Source of the DNA: Aurantiacibacter gangjinensis
Lineage (GTDB): Bacteria > Pseudomonadota > Alphaproteobacteria > Sphingomonadales > Sphingomonadaceae
Direction: 5' to 3'
Assembly (NCBI RefSeq): GCF_001886695.1
Contig: NZ_CP018097.1
Span: 1,383,001 to 1,447,000, forward strand
Length of the DNA: 64,000 nt
The notes beneath the pieces were generated by a model. It was not told the DNA's origin and did no database searches. It saw nothing but the letters and a program-made list of their open reading frames with translations. Both the position numbers and the translations under genes were made by a program. Shown here piece by piece: positions 1-8,373 of the stretch. Positions within the stretch are counted from its first letter, which is position 1, and each line of letters begins with the position of its first letter.

Positions 1-225
1 AATACGGGCGAGGGCTGCGAATACACCGCCTATGCGGTCAGCGGCAACACGATCGACGCCACCATGCAGTGCAACGACACCAACGGCACATCGGGCACGA
101 TGGAGTTCGACGGTACGGTGACGGAAACCTCGCAGAACATCACGCTGGCGATGGATATGACCGCCGAAGGCCAGGGCTTCGACATGACGCTGAACATGAC
201 GCAGGAGCGCGTGGGCGACTGTTGA
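1..225 (+). CDS. DUF3617-type envelope protein, C-terminal part (cut by window edge)
   Basis: The reading frame is open from base 1 to a TGA at 223-225 and gives the last 74 residues of a protein whose start lies outside the window. It is rich in Thr, Asp, Met and Gly, has two cysteines, and ends in R-V-G-D-C. The next two genes end in almost the same way (R-x-G-D-C). This matches the C-terminal half of DUF3617 proteins, small secreted or lipid-anchored proteins of Proteobacteria with no known biochemical role. The family call rests on similarity to the two complete neighbours and on the family's Cys-containing beta-strand pattern. No function can be given. Confidence 0.7.
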   Translation, partial: NTGEGCEYTAYAVSGNTIDATMQCNDTNGTSGTMEFDGTVTETSQNITLAMDMTAEGQGFDMTLNMTQERVGDC

Positions 226-375
226 GCCTGATGGCAAGCGCCTCGCTCTGGCCCGAAATGGGACGGGGCCGAGGCGCTTCTCCCCTCCCGATTGGCAGGA
301 CAAAGGCCCGCTGGTATCCGCTGGTGGCATAACACTGGCGGGTATTGCCGCCTGCCATTGATACGGGGAAATTCG

Positions 376-912
376 ATGCGCCTGATCCACAGCCTTTCGC
401 TTGCAGCGGCCTTTGCGCTGGCAGCCTGCGGCAACAATGCCGACGAGGAACTGACCGACGAGGCGCTGTCCGCCGAGGAAGTGGGCGCGGCGATGAACGA
501 CAACGGCACCATGTTGCAGCCGGGCGAATATACGACCAGCATGGAGCTGGTATCGTTCGAGATGCCGACTGCTTCGAGCATCGACATGGAAGCCTTGCAG
601 GCAGCTTTCGAAGAAGGCGCCGCCAATCAGGCGAGCTTCTGCGCGACCGAGGCGATGGACCGGGAAAGCCTGATCTCCGCCATGACCGACAATAGCTGCG
701 ACATCACCCGCATCACGGCAGAGGGTAACGACCTCGACCTCGCCATGACGTGCGACGCCGAAGACGGGCCCCAAGGGCGCATTACGCTGGCGGGCACGAT
801 GGAAGAGACCAGCGCCGATCTGGAAATGCAGTTCTCCCAGCCCATCGAAGGTATCGGCGATGCCGATGTCACCGCGCGCATTTCGGCACGACGCACTGGA
901 GATTGTTCATAA
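376..912 (+). CDS. DUF3617 domain lipoprotein
   Basis: This is a 178-aa protein. The N-terminus is a short hydrophobic signal ending in a lipobox (L-A-A-C, Cys18), so it should be a lipid-anchored envelope protein. The mature part has paired cysteines (F-C-A-T-E, S-C-D-I, M-T-C-D) and ends R-T-G-D-C-S. The ATG at 376 is preferred over upstream in-frame starts because only it puts the signal peptide at the N-terminus. It is the middle member of three tandem paralogues on the same strand. DUF3617 proteins are widespread in sphingomonads but uncharacterised, so function is unknown. Confidence 0.8.
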   Translation: MRLIHSLSLAAAFALAACGNNADEELTDEALSAEEVGAAMNDNGTMLQPGEYTTSMELVSFEMPTASSIDMEALQAAFEEGAANQASFCATEAMDRESLISAMTDNSCDITRITAEGNDLDLAMTCDAEDGPQGRITLAGTMEETSADLEMQFSQPIEGIGDADVTARISARRTGDCS

Positions 913-933
913 GCACCGCTAAAGCTGGCGCTT

Positions 934-1578
934 ATGAACAAAGACATTCTAGCAGGCGGCATTGCTGCCTTACTCGCCATCACGCCCGCTGCTGCCGCAT
1001 GGCAGGACGCTGATCCCGATGACGTCCGTGCTGCGGAAGAGCGGATCGCCGGGGCTGTGGGCGAGATGGAAACCGACGAGAGCGATGTAGCTGCGAACGA
1101 GCGCAGCGGCTCGGTGGCTGACGGAGAGCTGTCTTCCAACGAACCATATCCCTGGCCGGACTTCATGAACGTGACGCCGATACCCGGCCGCTACAAAATG
1201 AAGATCTCTCTGGTCGATGTCGATTTGTCCGACAATTCTCTCGCTGCTGCGCTGACCACGCCGGAAATGCTGGCTGAAAATTTTGCTGAAACCGAAACAT
1301 ATTGTGTCGCTCCCGGCTCGCAGCGCAGCGAAAGATGGCTCGGTGATTTGAGCGACGACGATTGCAGCGCCCTTGAGACGACGGTTGACGGAAACAGCTT
1401 CACCCATGTCCTGCAATGCACGGAAGACGACGGAACCGAAATCACACTTGCGATAGATGGTGATGTGTACGACGACCGCGCCCGTATGGATGTGCAGGTT
1501 GATATGAACCCGGACGATACGGGGCCGGTTTCCCTCAAGATGCGGATCGCGTCCAACCGAACCGGCGATTGCGACTGA
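934..1578 (+). CDS. DUF3617-like secreted protein
   Basis: This is a 214-aa protein with a cleavable signal peptide (about residues 1-21, ending A-A-A-A) and no lipobox Cys, so it is probably periplasmic. After an acidic linker (about residues 22-70) it has a Cys-containing domain (T-Y-C-V, D-D-C-S, L-Q-C-T) and the terminal motif R-T-G-D-C-D shared with the two preceding proteins. It lies 21 nt after the previous gene and may be co-transcribed with it. It is more divergent and longer than its neighbours, so a duplication followed by drift is likely. Function is unknown. Confidence 0.7.
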   Translation: MNKDILAGGIAALLAITPAAAAWQDADPDDVRAAEERIAGAVGEMETDESDVAANERSGSVADGELSSNEPYPWPDFMNVTPIPGRYKMKISLVDVDLSDNSLAAALTTPEMLAENFAETETYCVAPGSQRSERWLGDLSDDDCSALETTVDGNSFTHVLQCTEDDGTEITLAIDGDVYDDRARMDVQVDMNPDDTGPVSLKMRIASNRTGDCD

Positions 1579-1675
1579 TGCGCTAAGCGAGGCTTCGGAA
1601 ACATAGCTTCGCCGGCTCGTTCACCTGCGCACAAGGCGGTTTTGTTACAATCGCCAGGATTGAACGATCGACAGC

Positions 1676-2467
1676 ATGGATAGCCAGCCAACTTCACGCA
1701 CGCCCGTCGATGGCGCTGATGCTGCGAGCGGCAGCGGGCTGGGTGCGCAAATTTCCCGTCGGTTGGAGCTGTTGCAAGGCGAGGAGCCTCCCGAAGCGCA
1801 CAAGCCGCCCCTGCGGCTGTTCCCGGCAGAAGTCCTGAACTTTCTCGAACCCATCAAGCGCAAGTTCCGCGCGCCGCTGGATATCGCGCCTGCGGACGCC
1901 CCGAAGGTCGTGATCCTGCTGCCCGGCTTCGCCACCCACCCCTGGCGCATGCGCTATATGGCGGAGCAGTTGGAGCGCGCCGGCCACAAGGTCAAAAAAT
2001 GGGGCTATGGCTATAATTTCGGGCCGACGCCGGAGAATTTCGACATTGTGGCAAAGCGCGTTTGCGATGTGAAAGCGCGCTACGGCAAGGAGGTAGTGCT
2101 GATCGGCTGGAGCCTCGGCGGCATTTTTGCGCGCGAGGTCGCCAAGCGACATCCCGACTGCGTGGAAAAGGTGGTGACCATGGGCACGCCTTTCAGCCAC
2201 ACGCCCTATTCCAACAATCTGTGGCGCATCTATCAGGCGATCACCGGCCACCGGGTGGACAATCCGCCCGTCGAGGCGAACCTGCCGGAAAAACCGCCGG
2301 TGGAAACGGTGGCTTTCTGGAGCCCGCGCGACGGTGCTATTTCGCGCCGCAGCGCCTGCGGCCTGCCGGGAGAGCGCGACCGCGCAGTAGCCTTGCGCTG
2401 CACGCATATGGGCTTTTGCAACTCGCCCGAGGTCATTCTGGCGCTTGATGCGGAACTCAAGCGCTGA
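1676..2467 (+). CDS. alpha/beta hydrolase (triacylglycerol lipase-like)
   Basis: This is a 263-aa alpha/beta-hydrolase. An oxyanion-hole strand (V-I-L-L-P-G-F at about 78-85) is followed by the nucleophile elbow G-W-S-L-G with Ser146. Asp219 (S-P-R-D-G) and His244 (C-T-H-M-G-F) are likely triad partners. There is no signal peptide, and residues 1-70 form a polar, probably flexible extension. The layout resembles small cytosolic esterase/lipase proteins of the LipA/EstA-like group, but the substrate cannot be read from sequence. The gene sits 85 nt upstream of the Anbu operon on the same strand, so a shared transcript is possible but unproven. Confidence 0.8.
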   Translation: MDSQPTSRTPVDGADAASGSGLGAQISRRLELLQGEEPPEAHKPPLRLFPAEVLNFLEPIKRKFRAPLDIAPADAPKVVILLPGFATHPWRMRYMAEQLERAGHKVKKWGYGYNFGPTPENFDIVAKRVCDVKARYGKEVVLIGWSLGGIFAREVAKRHPDCVEKVVTMGTPFSHTPYSNNLWRIYQAITGHRVDNPPVEANLPEKPPVETVAFWSPRDGAISRRSACGLPGERDRAVALRCTHMGFCNSPEVILALDAELKR

Positions 2468-2552
2468 TCAACGCTTGTTAATTCGACGGGCCGCATCCGC
2501 TTTGCAGCGGCGTGGCATCAGCTGAACCCATCCAGCGCATCAGGGGACTTGC

Positions 2553-3983
2553 GTGACCGCTTCCGAGCAGGCCAACTTCAATGAGATGTATGCCCCCGAT
2601 GGTTCGGTGCGCGATGCCTATCGCGGCTATAATGAATGGTTCGGCCAGCAGAACGCCTCTTGGCTGAAGCGCAAGGATTTTGAGGCGGAGGGCTTTTTCC
2701 GCCGCACCGGTATCACTTTCAACGTCTATGGGGAGGACGATGCCGAGGAGCGGCTGATCCCCTTCGACATGGTGCCGCGCATCATTACCGGGGCAGAATG
2801 GCGACGTCTCTCGAAAGGCATTGAGCAGCGCGTGCGGGCGCTCAATGCCTTTATGCACGATCTCTATCACCGGCAGGAAATCATCCGTTCCGGCCGCCTG
2901 CCAGAACGCCTGTTTCGCAACAATACCGCATGGCTGCCGCAAATGGTCGGCTTCACCCCGCCGGGCGGCGTCTACACACATATCACCGGCATTGATCTGG
3001 TGCGTACCGGGCCTGACGATTTCCTGGTGCTGGAAGATAATGCCCGCACGCCCAGCGGCGTCTCCTACATGCTGGAGAACCGCGAAACGATGATGGCCAT
3101 GTTCCCCGAGCTGTTCAGCAAGGTGAAGGTGCGCGAGGTTTCGGACTATCCGCGGCGCTTGGCGAAAAGCCTTGCTGCCTGCGCACCGCCGGGGGCCGGA
3201 GCCAATCCCAATATCGCCGTGCTGACGCCGGGCATCTACAATTCCGCTTATTACGAGCATGCCTTCCTCGCCGACCAGATGGGCGCAGAGCTGGTGGAAG
3301 GCAGCGACCTTCGCGTAGTCGATGGCAAGGTACAGATGCGCACCACCACGGGCTTCACCCAAGTGGATGTGCTGTATCGCCGCGTCGATGATGAATATCT
3401 CGACCCGCTGACGTTCAACCCGTCCAGCATGCTGGGCGTGCCCGGCATCATGGACGTGTACCGGGCAGGCGGCATCACCATCGCCAATGCGCCCGGCACC
3501 GGCGTGGCAGACGACAAGGCGATCTATTCCTTCATGCCGGAGATCGTGCAATTCTATACCGGTGAGCGGCCCCTGCTGCCCAATGTCGATACGTGGCGCT
3601 GTTCCGATCCGGATAGTTTGAAATATGTGCTCGACAATCTTGCCGAACTCGTCGTGAAGGAGGTGCACGGATCGGGCGGCTACGGCATGCTGATCGGCCC
3701 CACTTCGTCGAAGAAGGAAATCGAGACCTTCCGCGCCAAGCTGAAGGACGATCCCGACAATTATATCGCCCAGCCTACCCTGTCGCTCTCCTCCTGCCCA
3801 ATCTACACCAAGCAGGGCCTCGCGCCGCGCCATGTGGACCTTCGCCCCTTTGTGCTGTGCTCGCCGCAAGGCGTCGATATCACGCCCGGCGGCCTCACCC
3901 GCGTGGCGCTGAAAAAAGGCTCGCTCGTCGTCAATTCCAGTCAGGGTGGCGGCACCAAGGATAGCTGGGTGCTGGACGATTAG
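2553..3983 (+). CDS. circularly permuted type 2 ATP-grasp protein
   Basis: This is a 476-aa protein of the DUF404/DUF407 (CP-ATP-grasp) family. Visible hallmarks are L-E-D-N-A-R-T-P-S-G-V-S at about 159-170, P-G-I-Y-N-S-A-Y-Y-E-H near 226, and the Gly-rich ATP loop K-E-V-H-G-S-G-G-Y-G near 370. ATP-grasp enzymes ligate carboxylates to amines, and this subgroup has been proposed to form peptide or amide bonds. It starts at GTG 2553 behind AGGGGAC. The next gene follows directly after its stop. It is the first gene of the four-gene Anbu-associated operon (ATP-grasp, alpha-E, transglutaminase, Anbu). The substrate is unknown. Confidence 0.92.
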   Translation: MTASEQANFNEMYAPDGSVRDAYRGYNEWFGQQNASWLKRKDFEAEGFFRRTGITFNVYGEDDAEERLIPFDMVPRIITGAEWRRLSKGIEQRVRALNAFMHDLYHRQEIIRSGRLPERLFRNNTAWLPQMVGFTPPGGVYTHITGIDLVRTGPDDFLVLEDNARTPSGVSYMLENRETMMAMFPELFSKVKVREVSDYPRRLAKSLAACAPPGAGANPNIAVLTPGIYNSAYYEHAFLADQMGAELVEGSDLRVVDGKVQMRTTTGFTQVDVLYRRVDDEYLDPLTFNPSSMLGVPGIMDVYRAGGITIANAPGTGVADDKAIYSFMPEIVQFYTGERPLLPNVDTWRCSDPDSLKYVLDNLAELVVKEVHGSGGYGMLIGPTSSKKEIETFRAKLKDDPDNYIAQPTLSLSSCPIYTKQGLAPRHVDLRPFVLCSPQGVDITPGGLTRVALKKGSLVVNSSQGGGTKDSWVLDD

Positions 3984-4946
3984 ATGAGTGGAGCTTTCGC
4001 CATGTTGGGCCGCGTCGCTCACGGCATCTTCTGGATGTATCGCTATCTGGAGCGTGCGGAGAATACCGCCCGCCTGCTTGCAGCGGGGCAGCGCATGGCG
4101 CTTACGCGCGGGCAGGATCTGGCCGATGCCGAATGGAAATCGGTTCTGACGACGCTCGGCCTGCGGCAGGCCTATGAAGCGCAATATGACGATTACGAAG
4201 GCGCGCATGTGTGCGACTTCGTGCTGCGATCGAAGGACAATCCCGAAAGCGTCTTTTCCATGGCAGAACGCGCGCGCACCAATGCGCGGGCCTGCCGATC
4301 CGCCATCACGGCAGAGGTTTGGGAAGCGGTGAATGAAGGGTGGATGACCATGCGCGACATGCTGGCAAGCCCTGTCAGCGATGGCAGCTTGGGCGTGGTG
4401 CTGGCCGCCGTCCGCCGCGAAAGCACGCTGGCGCGCGGGGCGACGCATGGCTCCATGCTGCGCAACGAGACCTACAGCTTCGCGCGGCTCGGCACCTTCC
4501 TCGAACGGGCGGACAACACCGCGCGTATCCTCGATGTGAAGTATTACCTGCTGCTGCCGTCGCTATCCTATGTCGGCACGCCGCTGGATACCGGGCAGTG
4601 GGACAATGTGCTGCGCTCGCTGTCGGCAGAGCGCGCCTATCGCTGGCTCAATTCCGGCCGGATGGATGCCCGCTCCATCGCCGATTTCCTAATCCTGGAT
4701 GACCGTTTTCCGCGCAGCCTCGTCTTCTGCTATTCCGCGATGCGCGAACAGATGGGCGAGCTGGCGCAGATCCACGGTTTCGAAGGCAGCGCGCATGAAT
4801 GCATGCGGGAGCTGGACATGCGGCTGACGGGCAAAAGCGTGGACGATATTTTCGACCAGGGCCTGCACCAGTTCATCCAGGAATTTCTCAGCGGCAACCA
4901 GCAACTGGCCAGCGCCATTGCCGACGATTATCGTTTTCTGGGCTGA
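3984..4946 (+). CDS. alpha-E domain protein (DUF403)
   Basis: This is a 320-aa, all-helical protein with the family opening G-R-V-A-H-G-I-F-W-M-Y-R-Y-L-E-R-A-E-N (about 9-27) and a second similar block, L-G-T-F-L-E-R-A-D-N-T-A-R, near 169-181. It starts immediately after the ATP-grasp stop (zero spacing), which implies translational coupling. Alpha-E proteins occur almost only beside circularly permuted ATP-grasp genes, sometimes fused to them, and are taken to be obligate partners. Their biochemical role is not established. The clustering with transglutaminase and Anbu is the conserved arrangement. Confidence 0.92.
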   Translation: MSGAFAMLGRVAHGIFWMYRYLERAENTARLLAAGQRMALTRGQDLADAEWKSVLTTLGLRQAYEAQYDDYEGAHVCDFVLRSKDNPESVFSMAERARTNARACRSAITAEVWEAVNEGWMTMRDMLASPVSDGSLGVVLAAVRRESTLARGATHGSMLRNETYSFARLGTFLERADNTARILDVKYYLLLPSLSYVGTPLDTGQWDNVLRSLSAERAYRWLNSGRMDARSIADFLILDDRFPRSLVFCYSAMREQMGELAQIHGFEGSAHECMRELDMRLTGKSVDDIFDQGLHQFIQEFLSGNQQLASAIADDYRFLG

Positions 4947-4960
4947 TGGGAGAATAGACC

Positions 4961-5785
4961 ATGCGCCTCTCGATCCGCCACACCACCCGCTATCGCTTTG
5001 CAGAACCGGTTGCCCACGGCATCCAGCGCTTGCGCCTGACGCCCAAGGAAACGCAGGGCCAGCGCATTCTCGACTGGACCATGGAATTCGAAGGCGCGCA
5101 TGAGCAGCTTTCTTATGACGACCAGAACTTCAATCACGTGTCGCTCGTAGCCGTCGATCCCGGCACGCAGCAGGTGGTCGTGAGCTGCGCGGGCCATGTC
5201 GATACAGAAGATAACGCCGGCGTGATCGGCCAGCATGCCGGGCACTTGCCGCTCTGGGCCTTTCTCGGCCGCACGCCGCTGACCAAGCCCGGCCCGGCCA
5301 TCCGCTCCATCATCGCCGATGTTGAGCGCAGCGAGGGCGGCATGGTGCAAACCCTGCACAATCTCTCGGCCGCTATCCGCGATCGCGTCACCTATGGCAC
5401 CGGCGTAACTGTTGTAACGACGACCGGCGAAGAAGCGGCAGCGGAAGGGCAGGGGGTCTGCCAGGACCACGCGCATATCTTTATTGCCGCTGCCCGGATG
5501 CTGGAAATTCCGGCACGCTATGTCTCAGGCTATCTGATGATGAACGACCGCATCGATCAGGAAGCGACCCACGCCTGGGCGGAGGCATGGGTGCAGGGGT
5601 TGGGCTGGGTCGGTTTCGACATCTCCAACGGCATCAGCCCCGATCCGCGCTATGTGCGCGTGGCAACAGGGCGCGATTACACCGATGCAGCTCCGATAAC
5701 CGGCATCAGTTTCGGGGCCGTGACCGAAGACTTGACCGTCGATGTCGCCGTAGAACAGCAAATGGAAGAACAGCAGCAACAATGA
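4961..5785 (+). CDS. transglutaminase-family cysteine protease/ligase
   Basis: This is a 274-aa protein with an N-terminal bacterial transglutaminase-like beta domain (about 1-85) and a catalytic papain-like core. The triad is readable as Cys167 (G-V-C-Q-D-H-A-H), His204 (T-H-A-W-A-E) and Asp220 (G-F-D-I-S-N). There is no signal peptide, so it is cytosolic. It lies 14 nt behind the alpha-E gene, and its TGA overlaps the ATG of the Anbu gene (ATGA). In this operon context it probably cleaves or transfers an amide or peptide made by the ATP-grasp protein. The C-terminus ends in a Gln/Glu-rich tail. The substrate is unknown. Confidence 0.9.
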   Translation: MRLSIRHTTRYRFAEPVAHGIQRLRLTPKETQGQRILDWTMEFEGAHEQLSYDDQNFNHVSLVAVDPGTQQVVVSCAGHVDTEDNAGVIGQHAGHLPLWAFLGRTPLTKPGPAIRSIIADVERSEGGMVQTLHNLSAAIRDRVTYGTGVTVVTTTGEEAAAEGQGVCQDHAHIFIAAARMLEIPARYVSGYLMMNDRIDQEATHAWAEAWVQGLGWVGFDISNGISPDPRYVRVATGRDYTDAAPITGISFGAVTEDLTVDVAVEQQMEEQQQQ

Positions 5786-6537
5786 CCTATTGTGTCGGCC
5801 TCATGCTCGAAAAAGGCCTTGTCCTGATGAGCGATACGCGCACCAATTCCGGTGTCGATAACATCTCCGTGTTCCGCAAGATGTTCACGTGGAGCGTACC
5901 GGGCGAACGGATCATCACGCTGGTGACGGCGGGCAATCTTGCTACGACGCAGGCCGTGATCAGCCGGCTGGAAGAACGCACCAAGGCACCGTCGGAACGC
6001 AGCAATTCGCTGATGGAATTGCCTACGATGTTCCAGGTGGCCAGCGAAACGGGCAAGCTTCTGCGCGAGACTATCCGCGAAACGCAAGAGAGCAACGGCG
6101 TGCGCGGCAAGGGGCGTTTCACCGCATCCATCATCCTCGCAGGCCAGATCCGCGGCATGGAACCGCGCCTCTTCATGGTCTATCCCGAAGGCAATTTCAT
6201 CGAAGCGAGCTACGACACGCCCTTCTTCCAGATCGGCGAGACGAAGTATGGCCGCCCCATCCTGATCCGCGGCTACGACCGCGACATGAGCTTCGAGGAC
6301 GCGGTGAAATTGCTGATGGTCAGCTTCGATTCCACGCTCAAGGCGAACCTTTCGGTCGGCCTGCCGCTAGACCTGATGGTGATCGACCGTGACGGTTTCG
6401 CCCCTGCGCATGAACGCCGCATCGAAGCGACAGACCCCTATTTCAGTGCGATCAGCGATGGCTGGGGGCGGGAATTGCGCAGCGCGTTCCACTCGCTGCC
6501 CAGCTACACTTTCGAATCCGAAGACGCCGCCGAATAG
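5782..6537 (+). CDS. Anbu: proteasome-like N-terminal-nucleophile peptidase
   Basis: This is a 251-aa predicted cytosolic peptidase of the Ntn-hydrolase fold related to HslV and 20S beta subunits. Removal of Met1 exposes Thr as the nucleophile (M|T-Y-C-V-G). Counted from that Thr, Asp17 (M-S-D-T-R-T) and Lys32 (F-R-K-M-F) occupy the positions of the proteasome catalytic residues. Length agrees with Anbu, which is longer than HslV. There is no propeptide and no ATPase partner such as HslU nearby. The ATG overlaps the stop of the transglutaminase gene. The association of Anbu with CP-ATP-grasp, alpha-E and transglutaminase genes is documented, but the physiological substrate is not. Confidence 0.9.
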   Translation: MTYCVGLMLEKGLVLMSDTRTNSGVDNISVFRKMFTWSVPGERIITLVTAGNLATTQAVISRLEERTKAPSERSNSLMELPTMFQVASETGKLLRETIRETQESNGVRGKGRFTASIILAGQIRGMEPRLFMVYPEGNFIEASYDTPFFQIGETKYGRPILIRGYDRDMSFEDAVKLLMVSFDSTLKANLSVGLPLDLMVIDRDGFAPAHERRIEATDPYFSAISDGWGRELRSAFHSLPSYTFESEDAAE

Positions 6538-6697
6538 ATTTCTGGGTCAAGGAACGGGGTTAACAGCTCCATTTCGGAGATAAATCCGCCCGTCCTTAAT
6601 ACGGCGTGGCGAGGCACCCTAGTAGCCTTACTTATAGGTGCAAATCCGTGGTAATACGGAATGTTTCTGATCGTGTTTCCTGCGCAAGATCAGTGCC

Positions 6698-7396
6698 ATG
6701 GAACAGCGTATCTCGATCCACATCGTCGGCGGCAACAGCCGCTCCCGGGCAGAGCAATCCCGCCTAATCCTTTCCATGGGCCACCATGCGGAAGTGTATT
6801 CGGACCTTGTCGAGCTGATGGACCGCCCACCGCGCTCCGGCGTCATCATCGCATCGAACGATGTGCTGGATGACGGGATCGAGGATCTGCTGGAAGAGCT
6901 GGCCGATGCGGGCATCTGGGTGCCGCTGGTGGCCGCCAAGGTCGAACCAACAGTCGAGGAAGTGGTCGAAGCGATCCAGGCGGGCGCGCTCGATTACCTG
7001 CAATTGCCGCTGAGTGAAGACGAGTTGCGGCGCATGATTGCCCACGTCCACACCGATGCCGGTCGCCACGCCGAGGCACGCCGCCGGCTGATCGATGCGC
7101 GCAAACGCATCGGCGCATTATCGAAGCGCGAGCGCGAAGTGCTCGACTGGCTGAGCGAGGGCTGCTCCAACAAGGCCATCGCCCGCAATCTGGAAATCAG
7201 CCCGCGCACGGTGGAAATCCACCGCGCCAACATGATGGACAAGCTGGGCGCAGGCCACGCGGCAGAGGCCGTGCGGCTGCGGCTGGAAGCCGGTTATGAG
7301 GAGGCGACCCGCGAAGGCCGGGTAAAAAAGCCTGAAGCGTCCGGCGCGGACGCCATGCTGATCCAGGAGTTGATAATCCCTAAGCTCGCCGGTTAA
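6698..7396 (+). CDS. FixJ/LuxR-type regulator with degenerate receiver domain
   Basis: This is a 232-aa two-domain protein. Residues 1-120 align by eye with a FixJ-like receiver, but the phosphorylation machinery is gone: the acidic pair is G11-G12, the phospho-Asp position is Ser53, the switch Thr is Ala and the conserved Lys is Leu103. Residues about 139-190 form an intact LuxR/GerE helix-turn-helix (L-S-K-R-E-R-E-V-L-D-W-L ... S-P-R-T-V-E-I-H-R-A-N). It should bind DNA without a conventional phosphorelay. It stands alone, 160 nt after the Anbu gene, with no histidine kinase nearby. Targets are unknown, and regulation of the Anbu operon is only a possibility. Confidence 0.88.
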   Translation: MEQRISIHIVGGNSRSRAEQSRLILSMGHHAEVYSDLVELMDRPPRSGVIIASNDVLDDGIEDLLEELADAGIWVPLVAAKVEPTVEEVVEAIQAGALDYLQLPLSEDELRRMIAHVHTDAGRHAEARRRLIDARKRIGALSKREREVLDWLSEGCSNKAIARNLEISPRTVEIHRANMMDKLGAGHAAEAVRLRLEAGYEEATREGRVKKPEASGADAMLIQELIIPKLAG

Positions 7397-7420
7397 CGGC
7401 GAAGGGACGACGGCCTTGGC

Positions 7421-8161
7421 TCAGCGGCAATAGGATGTGCCGTCGATCACGCCTTCGAGGTGAAAGTGATCCTCGTGCGCGGCATTGTATTCCGGCCCCA
7501 GCACGGTTCCGAAGCGGCGGCAGGCGCTGCGTTGCACCGTCCGCAGGAACTGGCGTTCCCGCGCGTTGCCGTTCCAGCCATCGGTCACCGTGATGCGCGT
7601 GCCGTCCTCCAGCACGAAGCCTGCGACATCGATGGCATTGGCGCTGGCATGGCCCGATCGGCGATTGCTGCCTGCCACATTGCGGCAGGCATAGCTGCCC
7701 ATCGTCTCGATACTGGCGACGCCCTGTCCGAAGATCTGCTGCGCTGCGCGGTCCACGCCGAAACGCGCCCACGCCGCGAACGCCGCGCTGACGGGGCAGG
7801 TAACCGGCCCCAGATTGGCAACGCCCAGCATACCATTGTCACTGCTGAGCGCATGCATCTGCACGGTACCCAGCGTGCTGCAGCCGCTGCCGAAATCCTG
7901 ATTGGCCACTGCATCGAAAGTCACGCCCGCTTGGTCCAGCTGCGCCATGCATTGCCCACCGGCAGTCGCAAGAGCAGGGCGGGGCGCTGGTAAGCGCTGC
8001 GCTGTCGGGCGAGCCACCGGGCGGGAGGTGGCGCGCGCCGGAATATCGGCGCTTGCACTGGCGGAATAGCGCGGGCCGGAAGCCTGCGGCACCAGCTGGC
8101 AGCCTGTCAGCGCCAGCGAAAAGAGCGGCGCACCCAGCGAGATCAGGAGCATACGGTTCAT
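7421..8161 (-). CDS. extensin-like family lipoprotein (peptidase M15-like fold)
   Basis: This is a 246-aa protein. The ATG at 8161 gives a signal with lipobox A-L-T-G-C (Cys21), then an Ala/Pro/Arg-rich linker, then an extensin-like C-terminal domain. Within it are H-A-S-A-N-A-I-D-V-A-G-F and E-D-H-F-H-L-E, a His...Asp...H-x-H set reminiscent of zinc D-Ala-D-Ala peptidases. Conserved cysteines are spread through the domain. It is probably an outer-membrane-anchored, peptidoglycan-related protein, but activity is not proven for the family. It is convergent with the FixJ-like gene (24-nt gap) and divergent from serC. Start codons further upstream would bury the lipobox and were rejected. Confidence 0.85.
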   Translation of the reverse strand: MNRMLLISLGAPLFSLALTGCQLVPQASGPRYSASASADIPARATSRPVARPTAQRLPAPRPALATAGGQCMAQLDQAGVTFDAVANQDFGSGCSTLGTVQMHALSSDNGMLGVANLGPVTCPVSAAFAAWARFGVDRAAQQIFGQGVASIETMGSYACRNVAGSNRRSGHASANAIDVAGFVLEDGTRITVTDGWNGNARERQFLRTVQRSACRRFGTVLGPEYNAAHEDHFHLEGVIDGTSYCR

Positions 8162-8294
8162 GGTTACTCCCCATGCCCCACATGTGGTTAACCCCTGCCG
8201 CAAGGTCATGGTTAACACGCGCGAAAGAGATTTGGAACCGGCACGGCGCTGGCCCGTCAATCCGGTAACGAAAGAAACCGCAATTTCCTTTGAC

Positions 8295-8309
8295 TTGTGC
8301 GCTGCACAA
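8295..8309. promoter_or_regulatory. perfect palindrome upstream of serC
   Basis: TTGTGC-GCT-GCACAA is a perfect 6+6 inverted repeat with a 3-nt centre, in the 212-nt gap between the divergent extensin-like gene and serC. It overlaps a TTGACT that could be a -35 element for serC (8290-8295), although no convincing -10 was seen at standard spacing. Shape and position fit a repressor or activator site. The binding protein is unknown. Confidence 0.4.
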
Positions 8310-8373
8310 TTTACTTCCGCCGACGGGCCACGCGGTCCCAACGCCGCGCGTGCTCTCTGCAAGGAGAGAATAC

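Noticed and set aside
2478-4448. 656-codon open frame on the minus strand
   Set aside because: It lies antisense to the ATP-grasp and alpha-E genes, whose motifs are clear. It is His/Arg/Gln-rich low-quality sequence typical of a GC-rich antisense frame.
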